Origin: Lunatibacter salilacus
Lineage (GTDB): Bacteria; Bacteroidota; Bacteroidia; Cytophagales; Cyclobacteriaceae
Length of the DNA stretch: 64,000 bases
Assembly (NCBI RefSeq): GCF_009797935.1
Contig: NZ_VOLC01000023.1
Location: 45,208-109,207, forward strand
Direction of reading: 5' to 3'
Part shown: in pieces, positions 17,028 to 26,905 of the stretch
How the letters are laid out: each line of letters opens with the position of its first letter
Numbering within the stretch: the first letter of the stretch is position 1
The notes under the pieces: generated by a model
What the model was told of the DNA's origin: nothing
Databases searched by the model: none
The model's input: the letters and a program-made list of their open reading frames with translations, nothing else
Position numbers and translations under genes: made by a program

Positions 17028-18290
17028 TTAACGTTTCTTCATTTTTTCAAACCAATACCAAAACATTAATATAACAAAACCTCCTAAAATCACATATATA
17101 GCCGTTTCATCAGCTTGTAAAGCTCGAAAAATGAATAAAATAACAAATATATTAGCAATATTCATAACAAAAAATAGTATCTGGGAAATGACAAAATAAA
17201 ATGATTGCTTATCCATAAATGAATCTTTTATTTCCGAAAACAATTCTAGCTCAGTAGAATGTTTTTTGAAAAATTTATTTTCAGATAAAAATTCATAATC
17301 AAGTGAGAATATTTTTTTCAGATAATTTAGATCCTTTAAGTTTGAATTTATTAGTACACTCAAGATAACAGAAGTCGAAATTATTACTACTAGCAGTAGA
17401 TAAAGAAACTGGGGACTTCCGCTTACTCTATCGATTGCTATTAAACTTGCTGATACACCTATTGGTAAACCAATTAGTTTTTGAGTTATTTTCCCTAGAG
17501 TTTCTGACAACTCTTTGAAGTATTTCGTTTTCAGCTCATCATAGTCTTTTTTTAGCTTTTCAACTGAAACCTCATTGAGGTAAACTTCAAAGTTGATGTT
17601 CGCCTTTTCAGTAATATTCTCAAGGGATTCGAAAATCCTTTTAAATCTAATTTCTTCTTCAAAATTTTGTCCAAATTTTATTATTTCCGACTTAAGAAAC
17701 TTTGGAAGAGATTTATTTTCAGTTTTGAAACATTGTATAAATGAAGTGAGCCCTTTTCGATAATCTATAGAGGTAGCGAAATTAGGAGATGCTATAGAAT
17801 AGTTCATAGTTAATCTACCCTTTTCAGAAAAACTAATCATTGTAATTCTTCTCGAATCAATACTATAAGAATCAATAAAGTGAAATTCTTTATTTTCTTT
17901 AGAAACCAAAGATCTTAAATAACTAATAAATTCACAATAACATTTGGAATTTGTAAATAGGAAAAAATCGTTTTCTGGCCTAAAATTTTTATAAGTCGCT
18001 CCATCAACAAAAGAATAATATTCAGTTCCATCAAAGACAAGAAGACTCTTGAATTTATCATATTCCATAAAGAGGCAGAGTTCACCTAAGTCTTTGAAAA
18101 AAAATATTTGATCCTTAATTGGTTCAATTCTAAGGATATCACTATACTTCTCATTTTTTAAACCCAAAGAATCTGCTAAATCCTTCTTTGATTCTGAATA
18201 ATGAATATCAATATACCCATTTCCAATGTTAGCTTCGGAAATAGGAGAAATTAGATTTACAAATTTTTTATGTTCTTCAATATTAAACAT
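17028..18290 (-). CDS. Membrane protein with C-terminal TM helices, partner of the NA37-like protein
   Basis: 420 aa. The first ~260 residues are soluble; hydrophobic segments lie at about 273-288, 293-315, 362-388 and 392-411, and the tail is KMKKR. Unrecognised family. Its ATG overlaps the end of the NA37-like gene by 8 bp, so the two are coupled. AT-rich compared with hsdR/M. A soluble sensor domain with a membrane-spanning C-terminus suggests an abortive-infection effector acting on the inner membrane (inference). Confidence 0.65.
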   Translation of the reverse strand: MFNIEEHKKFVNLISPISEANIGNGYIDIHYSESKKDLADSLGLKNEKYSDILRIEPIKDQIFFFKDLGELCLFMEYDKFKSLLVFDGTEYYSFVDGATYKNFRPENDFFLFTNSKCYCEFISYLRSLVSKENKEFHFIDSYSIDSRRITMISFSEKGRLTMNYSIASPNFATSIDYRKGLTSFIQCFKTENKSLPKFLKSEIIKFGQNFEEEIRFKRIFESLENITEKANINFEVYLNEVSVEKLKKDYDELKTKYFKELSETLGKITQKLIGLPIGVSASLIAIDRVSGSPQFLYLLLVVIISTSVILSVLINSNLKDLNYLKKIFSLDYEFLSENKFFKKHSTELELFSEIKDSFMDKQSFYFVISQILFFVMNIANIFVILFIFRALQADETAIYVILGGFVILMFWYWFEKMKKR

Positions 18291-19302
18291 TACTTTCTGA
18301 TTCCACTTTGAACTTATTTACAAAGAGTTCTGATTCAATAATGATGGCATTAGGATTATCTTCTGATCTACGAACCTTAGTTCCCAAATCATTTCTTGAA
18401 AAATTTAATCTAATTCCATCAACACTGATTGACAACTGTATAAATTTTTTTAGAACATTCCTATCAAACCTAAATTCAGTATCAATCTCAATATCATTAT
18501 TTGTCGCAAAATCTTGAATTATACCTTCGTCACCATAAATATGCTCACTAAGGCTTTTAAGGTTGATGTTCTTTTGCCCATTTGACTTTGCATGGTCATA
18601 GACCATATTTCTAACTTCATCAATAGAGTACTCTTTACCAGTCTTAGGATTCTTTGGCAAAGGAATTTCATTAATTATATCATAGAGTTTTTTTGTAAAA
18701 TCTGTGCTACTTTCTAATTTAGTTGCACAAACCCAATCTGTAAAGTATTCTGAAACATCAGGTTGTTTACGATTTGTAAATGATATGTAATTCCCTTCCT
18801 TTTTATTAAAATTTGGAACATTTAACCTGAAAGCCATTGCCAAGTGGTTAGTATCTAAATACTCTACAGAGTTAACTTCGAAAGTACTACCCACTCTCCT
18901 TAATGTATTTCCAGCGGTGTCTCTTAATAAAAATATAGCGTAAAATTCAGTACCATTGCTTTCGTATTCAGTAAATAAAAAATACCCTCCTTTAGCAAAA
19001 TTCTTTTGACTAATAAAAGTTTTAATCCCAGAAATCTGATCTCTAGTTAAATCAATAAAAGTCTCATCCTCATAAGATAGTATAGAATTGTATTGATTAA
19101 ATCTATCAGGAAAGTAACTACTTGGTTCAAGATTAAAAATCCCATATGTGATTTTATCTGAGGTATAGCTTTTAGAAAGTTCTGTCACTAGTCTTTTTGA
19201 TTCAGCTGACAAGAGGATTAATTGGTCCGAAAGAACTAATTTAGTGTCCTTCCTATTCGGCTCCTTTTGAACTTCGTGAACTATAATTCTATGTATATTC
19301 AT
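18283..19302 (-). CDS. Nucleoid-associated protein NdpA/YejK-like (NA37 family)
   Basis: 339 aa. The N-terminus (IIVHEVQKE, LVLSDQLILL), the central GGYFLFTEYESNGTEFYAIF to LLRDTAG block and the C-terminal EFRFDRNVLKKFIQLSISV to FSRNDLGTKV block follow the NA37 (37-kDa nucleoid-associated) family order. Members bind nucleoid DNA. Length is the family norm. It sits between an AbiC-like gene (29 bp upstream) and a coupled membrane protein gene in the hsd unit, so a defence role such as recognition of phage DNA is a fair inference. Confidence 0.7.
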   Translation of the reverse strand: MNIHRIIVHEVQKEPNRKDTKLVLSDQLILLSAESKRLVTELSKSYTSDKITYGIFNLEPSSYFPDRFNQYNSILSYEDETFIDLTRDQISGIKTFISQKNFAKGGYFLFTEYESNGTEFYAIFLLRDTAGNTLRRVGSTFEVNSVEYLDTNHLAMAFRLNVPNFNKKEGNYISFTNRKQPDVSEYFTDWVCATKLESSTDFTKKLYDIINEIPLPKNPKTGKEYSIDEVRNMVYDHAKSNGQKNINLKSLSEHIYGDEGIIQDFATNNDIEIDTEFRFDRNVLKKFIQLSISVDGIRLNFSRNDLGTKVRRSEDNPNAIIIESELFVNKFKVESESNV

Positions 19303-19331
19303 ATTTTTATATTTTTCTCAATAAGTAAATA

Positions 19332-20426
19332 TTAGCCACCGATCCACTCAAACAGCTTTTCCATAGCATGATCTATTTCTTCTTCTTTTCGGCCTCTTTT
19401 GGATAATGCTAATCTAAATTCCATTTCAGGTTCAGGGCCAAACTTTGTAAGATGAAATGGAAGGTTTTTAATAATTCCATAATCTAGAAAATAGCTTAAT
19501 CGTTCTCCTTTTTCATTCTTTAAATTAGGATCGCTTTCTTGCCACCAAATTTTACCTGCATTGAAAAATGAATTAAAATATATAAGAGCTTGCTCATGAT
19601 TAGATAATTGAGCCCTTACAATTTTCACATAACTATATGTCAATTCTTTGTTGTTTTCCAAAGTAGGGTTACTACAGATAAATTTAAAAAGTTGGTATAA
19701 ATGTCTGTAATAATGCCCTAGTTTCGACACATGTCCCTGAAATGGGATATAAGAAGGTTTCCAAGTGACATCATTGATTTCTTCTAATTTGAATTTTGTA
19801 AATCCGTCTTTTTTTTCGTTTTTCGAACGGTTTTTCAGCTTGTTAAGCTCCATGATTACTTTCGCAGCAAATGGAGTATGCAGATTATTTTTTATATAGA
19901 ATTTATTATTTCTTGTCTCTTGAAGCCCGAAAAAAAAGATCGTGTAAGCCAAATCCATAAGATTTGATTTATCATAATTTAATTTTCGTTCATTAATTTC
20001 GTTCCAAGAATTTAACTCTCTTTCAACAAAATAAAATAGATACCTTAACTCTTCGTGCATTTTTTCAAAGGCTTTCCTACCCTTAAATTTTCCGGACACT
20101 TCAAGTGAATCTACATTGTACTGATGAAGCCTTAGTAGTTCGTAAAACTTATTCTCAAATCTGTCTAACCTTATGTCCCTCCTTATTTCCTGATTAGCCT
20201 CATATTGAATCCAAAATGCTAAAAACGTAACGACAATTGCCAATGAACCTAATATTGGTGCTGTAGTACCACCTAGCGCATCCCCCAGACTTCCTAAATG
20301 TCCAACAGAATCTGATTTTATAAAACCGAAAATCAAGGCTATGACCACCCCACAAAGCAATACTGCAAAAGTTGTTATTGACCAAATTAGAATTCGGAAT
20401 TCAAGACTTTTATGACTGGAGTTCAT
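19332..20426 (-). CDS. Putative AbiC-type abortive infection membrane protein
   Basis: 364 aa. Two TM segments at about 9-32 and 52-72 enclose a short loop with GSLGDALGGTTAPILGSLAI, the recognisable core of the putative phage abortive infection (putAbiC) family. The C-terminal ~280 residues are soluble and helical (YELLRLHQYNVDSLEV onward). AbiC-like proteins abort phage infection late; mechanism unknown. The gene begins 21 bp after hsdS stops and is followed by the NA37-like gene, placing it in the same transcript. Confidence 0.8.
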   Translation of the reverse strand: MNSSHKSLEFRILIWSITTFAVLLCGVVIALIFGFIKSDSVGHLGSLGDALGGTTAPILGSLAIVVTFLAFWIQYEANQEIRRDIRLDRFENKFYELLRLHQYNVDSLEVSGKFKGRKAFEKMHEELRYLFYFVERELNSWNEINERKLNYDKSNLMDLAYTIFFFGLQETRNNKFYIKNNLHTPFAAKVIMELNKLKNRSKNEKKDGFTKFKLEEINDVTWKPSYIPFQGHVSKLGHYYRHLYQLFKFICSNPTLENNKELTYSYVKIVRAQLSNHEQALIYFNSFFNAGKIWWQESDPNLKNEKGERLSYFLDYGIIKNLPFHLTKFGPEPEMEFRLALSKRGRKEEEIDHAMEKLFEWIGG

Positions 20427-20447
20427 TTCAAATGTATTTTAACTTCC

Positions 20448-21779
20448 TCATACTTTATTCAACTTTTCATACCTTTCCTTATCCTCCGCTACCAACAACC
20501 CCTCTCTTTCCTCCACCACATACTCCTTCACCTCCTGATCCACCAACTCCCCCCTAAAAGCCTTCGCCAATATCGCCTGAGGTAATTGGTCAATTTTGGC
20601 TTTTAAGGAAACATACTGTGATTCGATTTTGTCGGCCACAGCAAAAATTATCCTGATTCGATCAATAATCCGTTTTTGGTTTTGGATACTTGTTATTGGG
20701 ATTTTTAATGATTTAATTTCTGTGGTGTTGATATTATTTACCCCACTGGTTGATCTAGCCATCTCAATTATCTGTCCACGTAAATAATTACTTTTCAGAA
20801 TAAAGTTAAGGTAAATTGGGTCTAGGGTATTTGCAGTCCTCAAACGTACTAAATAACCAGCATATCCAAAATCGACTTCCTCTTCTCCTATTATTGCGGA
20901 TTGACCTACAAGAGTGACGCTGCCGTTCGACCGAATAATCAGCAAATCTCCTTTTTTGAGTTTTAGCTTATCATATTCTTTATCTTCAAGAATTGAGTAT
21001 TTCAGGTCAGATGATGAAATTACGCCTCTTTCCACCTCTATATTTGGTATTCGTAAGATTGGAATTCCCTCAATGTTATATTCGGATTTTTGAGAAGTTC
21101 CGTATTTAATATCCTGAAGGTATTCTCCCAAAGAAACAATTTTCATATTTTCTCGAATCAACTCCCCCGTCACGGCCTGGGTCAGGACCTGCTGACGGAA
21201 GTTTTTCAGTAAGGCCGGAATCCTTTCCAACTTCTCCCGTAACCTATCCAAATGCCCAAACAAAGCATCCAATTTGGCTACAATCCGCTTCTGCTCGGGA
21301 ATGGGAGGAAGAGGGATTTGAATTTCTGCAACTGAACTTTTTCGGATGGAGGGGATAGTGTTTCCTGAACTGTATTTTCCTAAATCCTCTGTTAATAAAA
21401 AGTAGTATAGAAATAGGTTTTCAATATTTCTATTGGGAATTAATCCCATAACATTGTTGTCAATAAATGAGGGTGAAGAAAGTATTCCCCTTCTGTTCAA
21501 TTTTAAAGCCTCTCCAATTTTCGCAAAGACTATTGTGTTTTTAGGAAACTCCTTAGCTTTCAAAAATTTCTTTTCATCTTCATCAATATAGCTTTCAGCA
21601 TTTTCTAAAAATTTTCTTCCGCTTTTGACTGACCTAGATATATCTCCAACTTTATAGAAGGGGAATTTGCCTTTAGTTTTTCCTTGTAAATCTTTCGGAA
21701 ATCCTATACCAGATATTATTTCTGCCACATCAGAAATAATTACAATTTCCCAACCCTTTGGTAATTTTTCCTCCATCAT
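20448..21779 (-). CDS. hsdS: Type I restriction specificity subunit HsdS
   Basis: 443 aa with two target recognition domains, about 5-145 and 212-370, each followed by a conserved coiled region (LPPIPEQKRIVAKLDALFGH near 158; a second near 375-425). HsdS sets the bipartite DNA target for HsdM methylation and HsdR cleavage. The two TRDs are AT-rich relative to the linker, as expected for exchangeable modules. Start overlaps the hsdM stop (ATGA). Confidence 0.93.
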   Translation of the reverse strand: MMEEKLPKGWEIVIISDVAEIISGIGFPKDLQGKTKGKFPFYKVGDISRSVKSGRKFLENAESYIDEDEKKFLKAKEFPKNTIVFAKIGEALKLNRRGILSSPSFIDNNVMGLIPNRNIENLFLYYFLLTEDLGKYSSGNTIPSIRKSSVAEIQIPLPPIPEQKRIVAKLDALFGHLDRLREKLERIPALLKNFRQQVLTQAVTGELIRENMKIVSLGEYLQDIKYGTSQKSEYNIEGIPILRIPNIEVERGVISSSDLKYSILEDKEYDKLKLKKGDLLIIRSNGSVTLVGQSAIIGEEEVDFGYAGYLVRLRTANTLDPIYLNFILKSNYLRGQIIEMARSTSGVNNINTTEIKSLKIPITSIQNQKRIIDRIRIIFAVADKIESQYVSLKAKIDQLPQAILAKAFRGELVDQEVKEYVVEEREGLLVAEDKERYEKLNKV

Positions 21780-23239
21780 CCCAACAAACCAATTATCTGA
21801 TCCAACTCTTTTTTAATGGCATCCAACTCACTTGCTGCCTGCCTGGCAATATCCAAGGGGTCACCCAAATCGGCATTTCGGCTGATGCTTTCATCTACGA
21901 TTAGCCCTATATCCAAGGAATCGTTTTTGGCAGCGATCTGCTCTCTGGTAAATACCTGCCATCTTGGATCTTGGACTGCTTTTCGCTTTTCATCGTCGAT
22001 TGCCCCTACATAGTTGTCTTTGACCGAATCCATGCCTATACCACCGGTATAGGCAGTAACAAAATCCGCAAAGGCCTCCCGGGTAAATGGGGTACGCTTC
22101 CCGTAACTTGGGGCATTGGTCCGCATGTCGTAAAACCATACCCGCTGCGTATTGCCTGTTTCTTTTTTGCCCCGGGTAAAGAACAGCACATTGGTCTTGA
22201 CTCCCGCCGCATAGAAAATCCCTGTTGGCAGACGCAATACGGTATGCAGGTCACATTTGTCCATTAGGTCACGGCGGATTTTTTGTCCGTCATTGTCTTC
22301 AAAAAGCACATTATCGGGTAGCACTACTGCCGCCCTTGCCGTCCCCGTATCCCGCCTCAGAGATCGGTAGATATGCATCAGGAAATTTAACTGCTTGTTG
22401 GAGGTCTTTATCGTAAAGTCATCCCTAGTAGGACGTTCGCCACCCTGTTTGGTGCCGAAAGGTGGATTGGCTAGAACGCCGTCATAGTTTTTAAACGTTT
22501 TTCCCAGCTCTGTCAACGTATCTCCCATAACTATGGGACTTTCCAGTCCATGCAGCTTAGCATTCATCAGGGCCAGTCTGTGGGCATCCTGTACCAGTTC
22601 GCAGCCGGAAAAAGCTTCATGAATTTGGAAGTTTCGTTCCTGTTGACTTAGGGCATAGTAATCGTCGTATTTTCGCTTCAGGTATTCATCCGCAGCAATC
22701 ATAAACCCAAAGGTTCCCGCTGCCGGGTCATTCCAGCGCTCCCCGATCTTTGGGGACAGCAGTTCCACCATCACATTAATCAGGGGTCGGGGTGTAAAGT
22801 ATTGTCCGGCTCCGCTTTTCTTTTCCCCCGCATTCTTTTCCAGCAGTTCTTCATAGATGCTGGCAATCTTGTCCTGCTCCTCATCCTCAAACCAATCGAT
22901 CAGATCGATATTTGTAATAAGAGTGCGCAGGTTTACGGGTTTCCTTAGCGTCGAGGAGGCATTGGTATAGATCTCGGTAATGGTTTGATTGGAAGACATT
23001 GTGCCTAGATTGGCCAGAAGGTCCCGGTAGGTGTCAAAAAGCTCTTTGTTGTCCTTGATGCCTTTCAGGTTGCTCCAGCGGTATTTCTCAGGTATATCCT
23101 GGTCAAACTTCTTTACCTCGGACAATCTCAAAAAAAGAATATACGTCAGTTCATTCAAATACTGGTGATAGGTCACTCCATCATCACGGAGGACATTACA
23201 CAGGTCCCACAGTTTCTTTGCAATTTGTTCTGCACTCAT
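21776..23239 (-). CDS. hsdM: Type I DNA methyltransferase subunit HsdM
   Basis: 487 aa. N-terminal HsdM helical domain to ~140, then GAGQYFTPRPLI at 143-154, SAM-binding DPAAGTFGFM at 171-180 and the catalytic ANPPFG at 257-262, which marks an adenine N6-methyltransferase. Forms M2S with HsdS for modification and associates with HsdR for cleavage. Nine bp after hsdR. Confidence 0.95.
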   Translation of the reverse strand: MSAEQIAKKLWDLCNVLRDDGVTYHQYLNELTYILFLRLSEVKKFDQDIPEKYRWSNLKGIKDNKELFDTYRDLLANLGTMSSNQTITEIYTNASSTLRKPVNLRTLITNIDLIDWFEDEEQDKIASIYEELLEKNAGEKKSGAGQYFTPRPLINVMVELLSPKIGERWNDPAAGTFGFMIAADEYLKRKYDDYYALSQQERNFQIHEAFSGCELVQDAHRLALMNAKLHGLESPIVMGDTLTELGKTFKNYDGVLANPPFGTKQGGERPTRDDFTIKTSNKQLNFLMHIYRSLRRDTGTARAAVVLPDNVLFEDNDGQKIRRDLMDKCDLHTVLRLPTGIFYAAGVKTNVLFFTRGKKETGNTQRVWFYDMRTNAPSYGKRTPFTREAFADFVTAYTGGIGMDSVKDNYVGAIDDEKRKAVQDPRWQVFTREQIAAKNDSLDIGLIVDESISRNADLGDPLDIARQAASELDAIKKELDQIIGLLG

Positions 23240-23248
23240 GCTTTTTTA

Positions 23249-26200
23249 TTAGGCGTATAAATTCTTGTTTATTTCGGCAATCACCTCGTCCAACTGGGCC
23301 TCAAAAATCTTATTGAGCCGGTCAAAACCACCTGCCGTATCGAACGGATCCCGGTCCAAATCTTCCCGTCTTAGTATAGTCTCTTTGAGCAACTGTTTTT
23401 CAAAACGCTCTATCCACTTGAGTTGGGTTTTGTTCCATGCCTTCATTTGACGGATGCTATCCACGGCTTTTTTGACACGATCTTCATGGCTAATCAGCGA
23501 GCTTCCCAGCGTCAGCGTACGGATATAGGAAATGATATCTGCTGCAATATCCTCATTTTTGGCGGCTCTCCATGCGGTGTTCAGGGTTTTCGCATTATAG
23601 CCCTCTTGATCCAATATCAGCATCAGATCCCGTAAGGATTTGCGGTCTAGCTCAGTAGGCCGGCTGCAGACGATATTGAGGCCCTCAATTTTATTTTCAT
23701 TTTCCCGTATAAACTGCGCAAAGTTGTCCAGGTAATCCTCAGGCTTTTTGGCATTTCCATACCCTCTTTCAATTCCCAGAAATATATCTGCATGTTCGGA
23801 GACGAGCATCCTACTGGGTGCTGCTTTCAATTCATCCAAAAACTTCCAAAGTCCGGTAAGCTTTAGAATCTTATTAGCAGAATAAGGCACCTCGCCTTTT
23901 TTCAAACTGTCAATCAATGCGTCCGGGTCTTCCCCTGCGGTAAAGTAGTTGAATCGTTCTTGGTTTTCGTTCGTAAGGAATTTCTTCTTTCGCTGGATTT
24001 TGGCAATTACCTGTTCAATTTGTTTTTTGACCCGGTCTTCCTTGTCAATCAGGGGAAGCTCGCCGACCAGTTCTCTAAAACTGGCGGAGGGATTGGCGAC
24101 AACAGGTTTCATCTGCGTGAAGCCTTCCAGGGTTTCATAGATTTTGACAGCATCGTAGATCCGGAAGGCTTCCTTGCCGATTTCATCGCACCTTCGTGTA
24201 GCTCTTCCCAACATTTGCTCGTAAAGAATCCTGGATTTTATCCGTCTAAGAAACACTAAATTGCAAATTGCGGGAACATCGACGCCCGTGGTCAGCAAAT
24301 CTACCGTAACGGCAATGTTTGGGTATTTCTCATTTTTGTACCGGGTAAGTTGCTCCTGAGGATCATAGGATTTTCCGGTAATCTTCTGAATGGCATCATC
24401 GCCCACATCTATTCCCAACAGCTCGAATTCCTCCTTCAAATATTGGACAACCCGATCGGCATGCTCGTCCGTTGCGGCAAAAATCAGGGTTTTTTCTTCC
24501 CCATCCGGGTCAAGGTCTTTCACCAACTGTTGGATTACGATCCGGTTGAAGTTTTCCGTAATCACCATCTTGTTAAATCCGGAAATGTCGATTTTTAATT
24601 CGTCGTCAAGCTTTTCAAGCTCAATTATGGAATTGGACTCTTTATCAAAGGCCTTAGGTTTTTCTCCTTTTTCCCATACAATGCCCTCCTCACCCAGCTT
24701 TGTTTTAATCTTTATGGGAGGGTCATGGTCTATCAGGTAGCCATCTATCACCGCCTCCCTGTAGGAGTAGGTATAGACAGCCGAACCAAATATTTCGGTG
24801 GTATGTAACGCCGGAGTCGCCGTTAGGCCTATAGCATAGGCATCAAAATAATCCAGCACCATACGGTATTTGCTCACATAGTCCCGTTGATCCTTAAAAT
24901 CCAAATCATCTTCATAGATCTCCCGGTCCATTAAGTATCCCCGGTGGGCTTCGTCAATGATGATGCAGTCATATTGGTCTACAGAAGGGATGTCATTTCC
25001 CTCATTGAAAAATAGGCGTTTGACCATTCCCTGAACCGTGGCAAAATGCAAACGGGTATCCAAATCGGGGATTTTGTCGGTTATTTCTTTGACATCATAG
25101 ATCTCGGAAAAAGTATTCAACCCTACGATCTTATTATCCTTGAAGGCATTAATCGCCTGCGTTGCCAAAAGAGTTCTGTCCACCAGAAATAGAATCCTTC
25201 TAAATCGGTTTGACTGTATTAACCGATAGCACAGGCCAATTATGGTCCGGGTTTTTCCGGTGCCGGTGGCCATAGTTATGAGGCTTTTTCTGTCATTGGG
25301 AGTGTCAATCAATTTCTGCTCAACGGCTTTTATGGCTTCTAGCTGATATTTTCGCAATCCCAGTCCAGTTGCGCTTTCCAGAAAATCCAGCGCCTCATCT
25401 TTTAATTTTTCTTCGGATTCGGTAAGGTTTTTTTCAAATAGCTTCACCAATCCTTCAGGGCTATACCATCCCTGAAGAGCCCTGGATCGTTCATGGGGAT
25501 TTCGAATATCCAAAAACCAGACCCCGCTTTTCGTCTTTATCTGCTCCAGATACGGTCTTCCGTTGGTAGAGAAAAGAAAGGGAACTTTGTAATCACCCCA
25601 TTTGCCTAATAGAACTGCCTCATATCCGAGTACCACCGATTCGGCATATGCTTTGGATTGTTGCAAGTCGGTAGAAATATCTGCCGCATATTTTTTTGCC
25701 TCGACGAGACCATAGAGATCATTTCCTACGAAGAGCGCATAATCCGCCCATTTGGTGCCACAGGGCCATTCGGCTATCGCCAAATTCTTTCCCCGTTGAG
25801 GTTTGGTTTTGTGGCTTTTAAAATTCAGTGTATGGGTATCCACTTCCCATCCGGCTCGGCGTAATTGTTCGTCAATCAAAAGGCGTGTTTCTGCCTCTGA
25901 CATTTCAATTTTTTTCGCCGCCTGTTGAGACCTTTCTTGAATTTCCTTTTGTTTTTCCTCCGGTAATTCGGTTGTATCCCGTTGTGCCAAGAGTGCCTCA
26001 AATTTTCTTTGCAGCTCGGCATATTCAAATTCCAAAACATGGAGTGCATGCCGGGTATCCAGTTTTTCCGGAACCATAAACCTAACCTGGGTCAGGTCAT
26101 CGTTTTCTTCGGAGTAAGCTTGGTAAAACCATTTGGCGATTTTGAAAGAAGAAAAAAGCAATTCCTTGGCTTCTTCTACTGATCCCTTATTTTGGTGCAC

Positions 26201-26482
26201 CGCCAAATTTCCCTTGTGCTTGATGCCATGAAGCAGGTCTTTTACCTGCGGAGGAATTATCCCCTCAAACTCCAAGGTTTTGAGCCTGTTGTGAAATGAG
26301 TTGTCATAGGGAAACTCCAGGTGATGTTCCTCAAACAACACTTCAGACAACTTCTCCCCAAACTGCCGCAACTTAAACAGGCAGGTAACCGGATCTAGGT
26401 ACAGATTAAACTCGGCTGCTTGCCCAATATTAAAAAGTATGGGAAACTCATCCTCTAAATATGAAAAATTGGATTTGGCCAT
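23249..26482 (-). CDS. hsdR: Type I restriction endonuclease subunit HsdR
   Basis: 1077 aa. Residues about 20-110 resemble a DUF4145/HEPN-like domain (GIKHKGNLAVHQ). The HSDR_N nuclease motif is YGLVEAKKY near 264. Helicase motifs: ATGTGKTRT near 404, IIDEAHRGY near 509, LTATPA near 550 and GRATRRC later; the C-terminus is the EcoEI-type domain. Translocates DNA and cuts at a distance from unmodified sites. First gene of a six-gene minus-strand unit reaching 17028. Confidence 0.95.
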   Translation of the reverse strand: MAKSNFSYLEDEFPILFNIGQAAEFNLYLDPVTCLFKLRQFGEKLSEVLFEEHHLEFPYDNSFHNRLKTLEFEGIIPPQVKDLLHGIKHKGNLAVHQNKGSVEEAKELLFSSFKIAKWFYQAYSEENDDLTQVRFMVPEKLDTRHALHVLEFEYAELQRKFEALLAQRDTTELPEEKQKEIQERSQQAAKKIEMSEAETRLLIDEQLRRAGWEVDTHTLNFKSHKTKPQRGKNLAIAEWPCGTKWADYALFVGNDLYGLVEAKKYAADISTDLQQSKAYAESVVLGYEAVLLGKWGDYKVPFLFSTNGRPYLEQIKTKSGVWFLDIRNPHERSRALQGWYSPEGLVKLFEKNLTESEEKLKDEALDFLESATGLGLRKYQLEAIKAVEQKLIDTPNDRKSLITMATGTGKTRTIIGLCYRLIQSNRFRRILFLVDRTLLATQAINAFKDNKIVGLNTFSEIYDVKEITDKIPDLDTRLHFATVQGMVKRLFFNEGNDIPSVDQYDCIIIDEAHRGYLMDREIYEDDLDFKDQRDYVSKYRMVLDYFDAYAIGLTATPALHTTEIFGSAVYTYSYREAVIDGYLIDHDPPIKIKTKLGEEGIVWEKGEKPKAFDKESNSIIELEKLDDELKIDISGFNKMVITENFNRIVIQQLVKDLDPDGEEKTLIFAATDEHADRVVQYLKEEFELLGIDVGDDAIQKITGKSYDPQEQLTRYKNEKYPNIAVTVDLLTTGVDVPAICNLVFLRRIKSRILYEQMLGRATRRCDEIGKEAFRIYDAVKIYETLEGFTQMKPVVANPSASFRELVGELPLIDKEDRVKKQIEQVIAKIQRKKKFLTNENQERFNYFTAGEDPDALIDSLKKGEVPYSANKILKLTGLWKFLDELKAAPSRMLVSEHADIFLGIERGYGNAKKPEDYLDNFAQFIRENENKIEGLNIVCSRPTELDRKSLRDLMLILDQEGYNAKTLNTAWRAAKNEDIAADIISYIRTLTLGSSLISHEDRVKKAVDSIRQMKAWNKTQLKWIERFEKQLLKETILRREDLDRDPFDTAGGFDRLNKIFEAQLDEVIAEINKNLYA

Positions 26483-26666
26483 TGAGTAAACTTACAGCTT
26501 AAAATATAGAATAGACACCTTATAAATTGGTTTCAGGTAAAAATATAATCTTTTCGGTGAATCTGACCTATATTCCATGAAATTTTGAATTAAAAGTGAG
26601 GATGGCTGAATGGATAATTTTTCATTCCTCTTTCCTTTCTGGAGATACAGGATGAGTCTATCTACC

Positions 26667-26829
26667 TTAATCCTTTAAATCAAAAAAGCCTGGCCAGCCA
26701 TCATCATTTCCATCGCCGTAAGGTGACATATAAATTTCCGGAAAATCAGAGGGAATAAATCCTATTGCGTGGGCTGTGTCTTCTTTCTGAAGAACAGGCA
26801 ACTGCCAACCGGAGATAATATTTTTAAAG
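26667..26829 (-). pseudogene. C-terminal gene remnant
   Basis: Minus-strand frame of about 53 codons without an upstream ATG, ending at 26667 and reading ISGWQLPVLQKEDTAHAIGF, then MSPYGDGNDDGWPGFFDLKD. The composition is strongly protein-like, so it is probably the end of a deleted gene. Family not recognised. Confidence 0.35.
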
Positions 26830-26854
26830 TTTTAAAGTGCATGGGTAAAAAGTA

Positions 26855-26898
26855 AGTTTTAGCTGAAAATAGCCAACTTGGTATTTTCAGCTAAAACT
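26855..26898 (-). terminator. Terminator hairpin with perfect 17-bp stem
   Basis: AGTTTTAGCTGAAAATA at 26855 and its exact reverse complement at 26882 leave a 10-nt loop. On the minus strand the hairpin begins 8 bp after the 47-aa gene stops and is followed by a T-rich run. It isolates that gene from the hsd operon and may work in both directions. Confidence 0.75.
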
Positions 26899-26905
26899 CA
26901 TGGAC

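Larger units (their letters stand above)
26483..26905. other. hsd upstream region with gene tail and hairpin
   Basis: About 420 bp between the hsdR start and the 47-aa gene. It carries a tail-like frame (26667-26829) and a 17-bp-arm hairpin (26855-26898). The hsdR promoter must be here; TATATTTT and similar AT stretches are present but none is a clean -7 element. Confidence 0.5.

Noticed and set aside
17028..19302. Calling the NA37 + membrane pair Kiwa itself
   Set aside because: Neither protein shows KwaA or KwaB features by eye; only the architecture is comparable.
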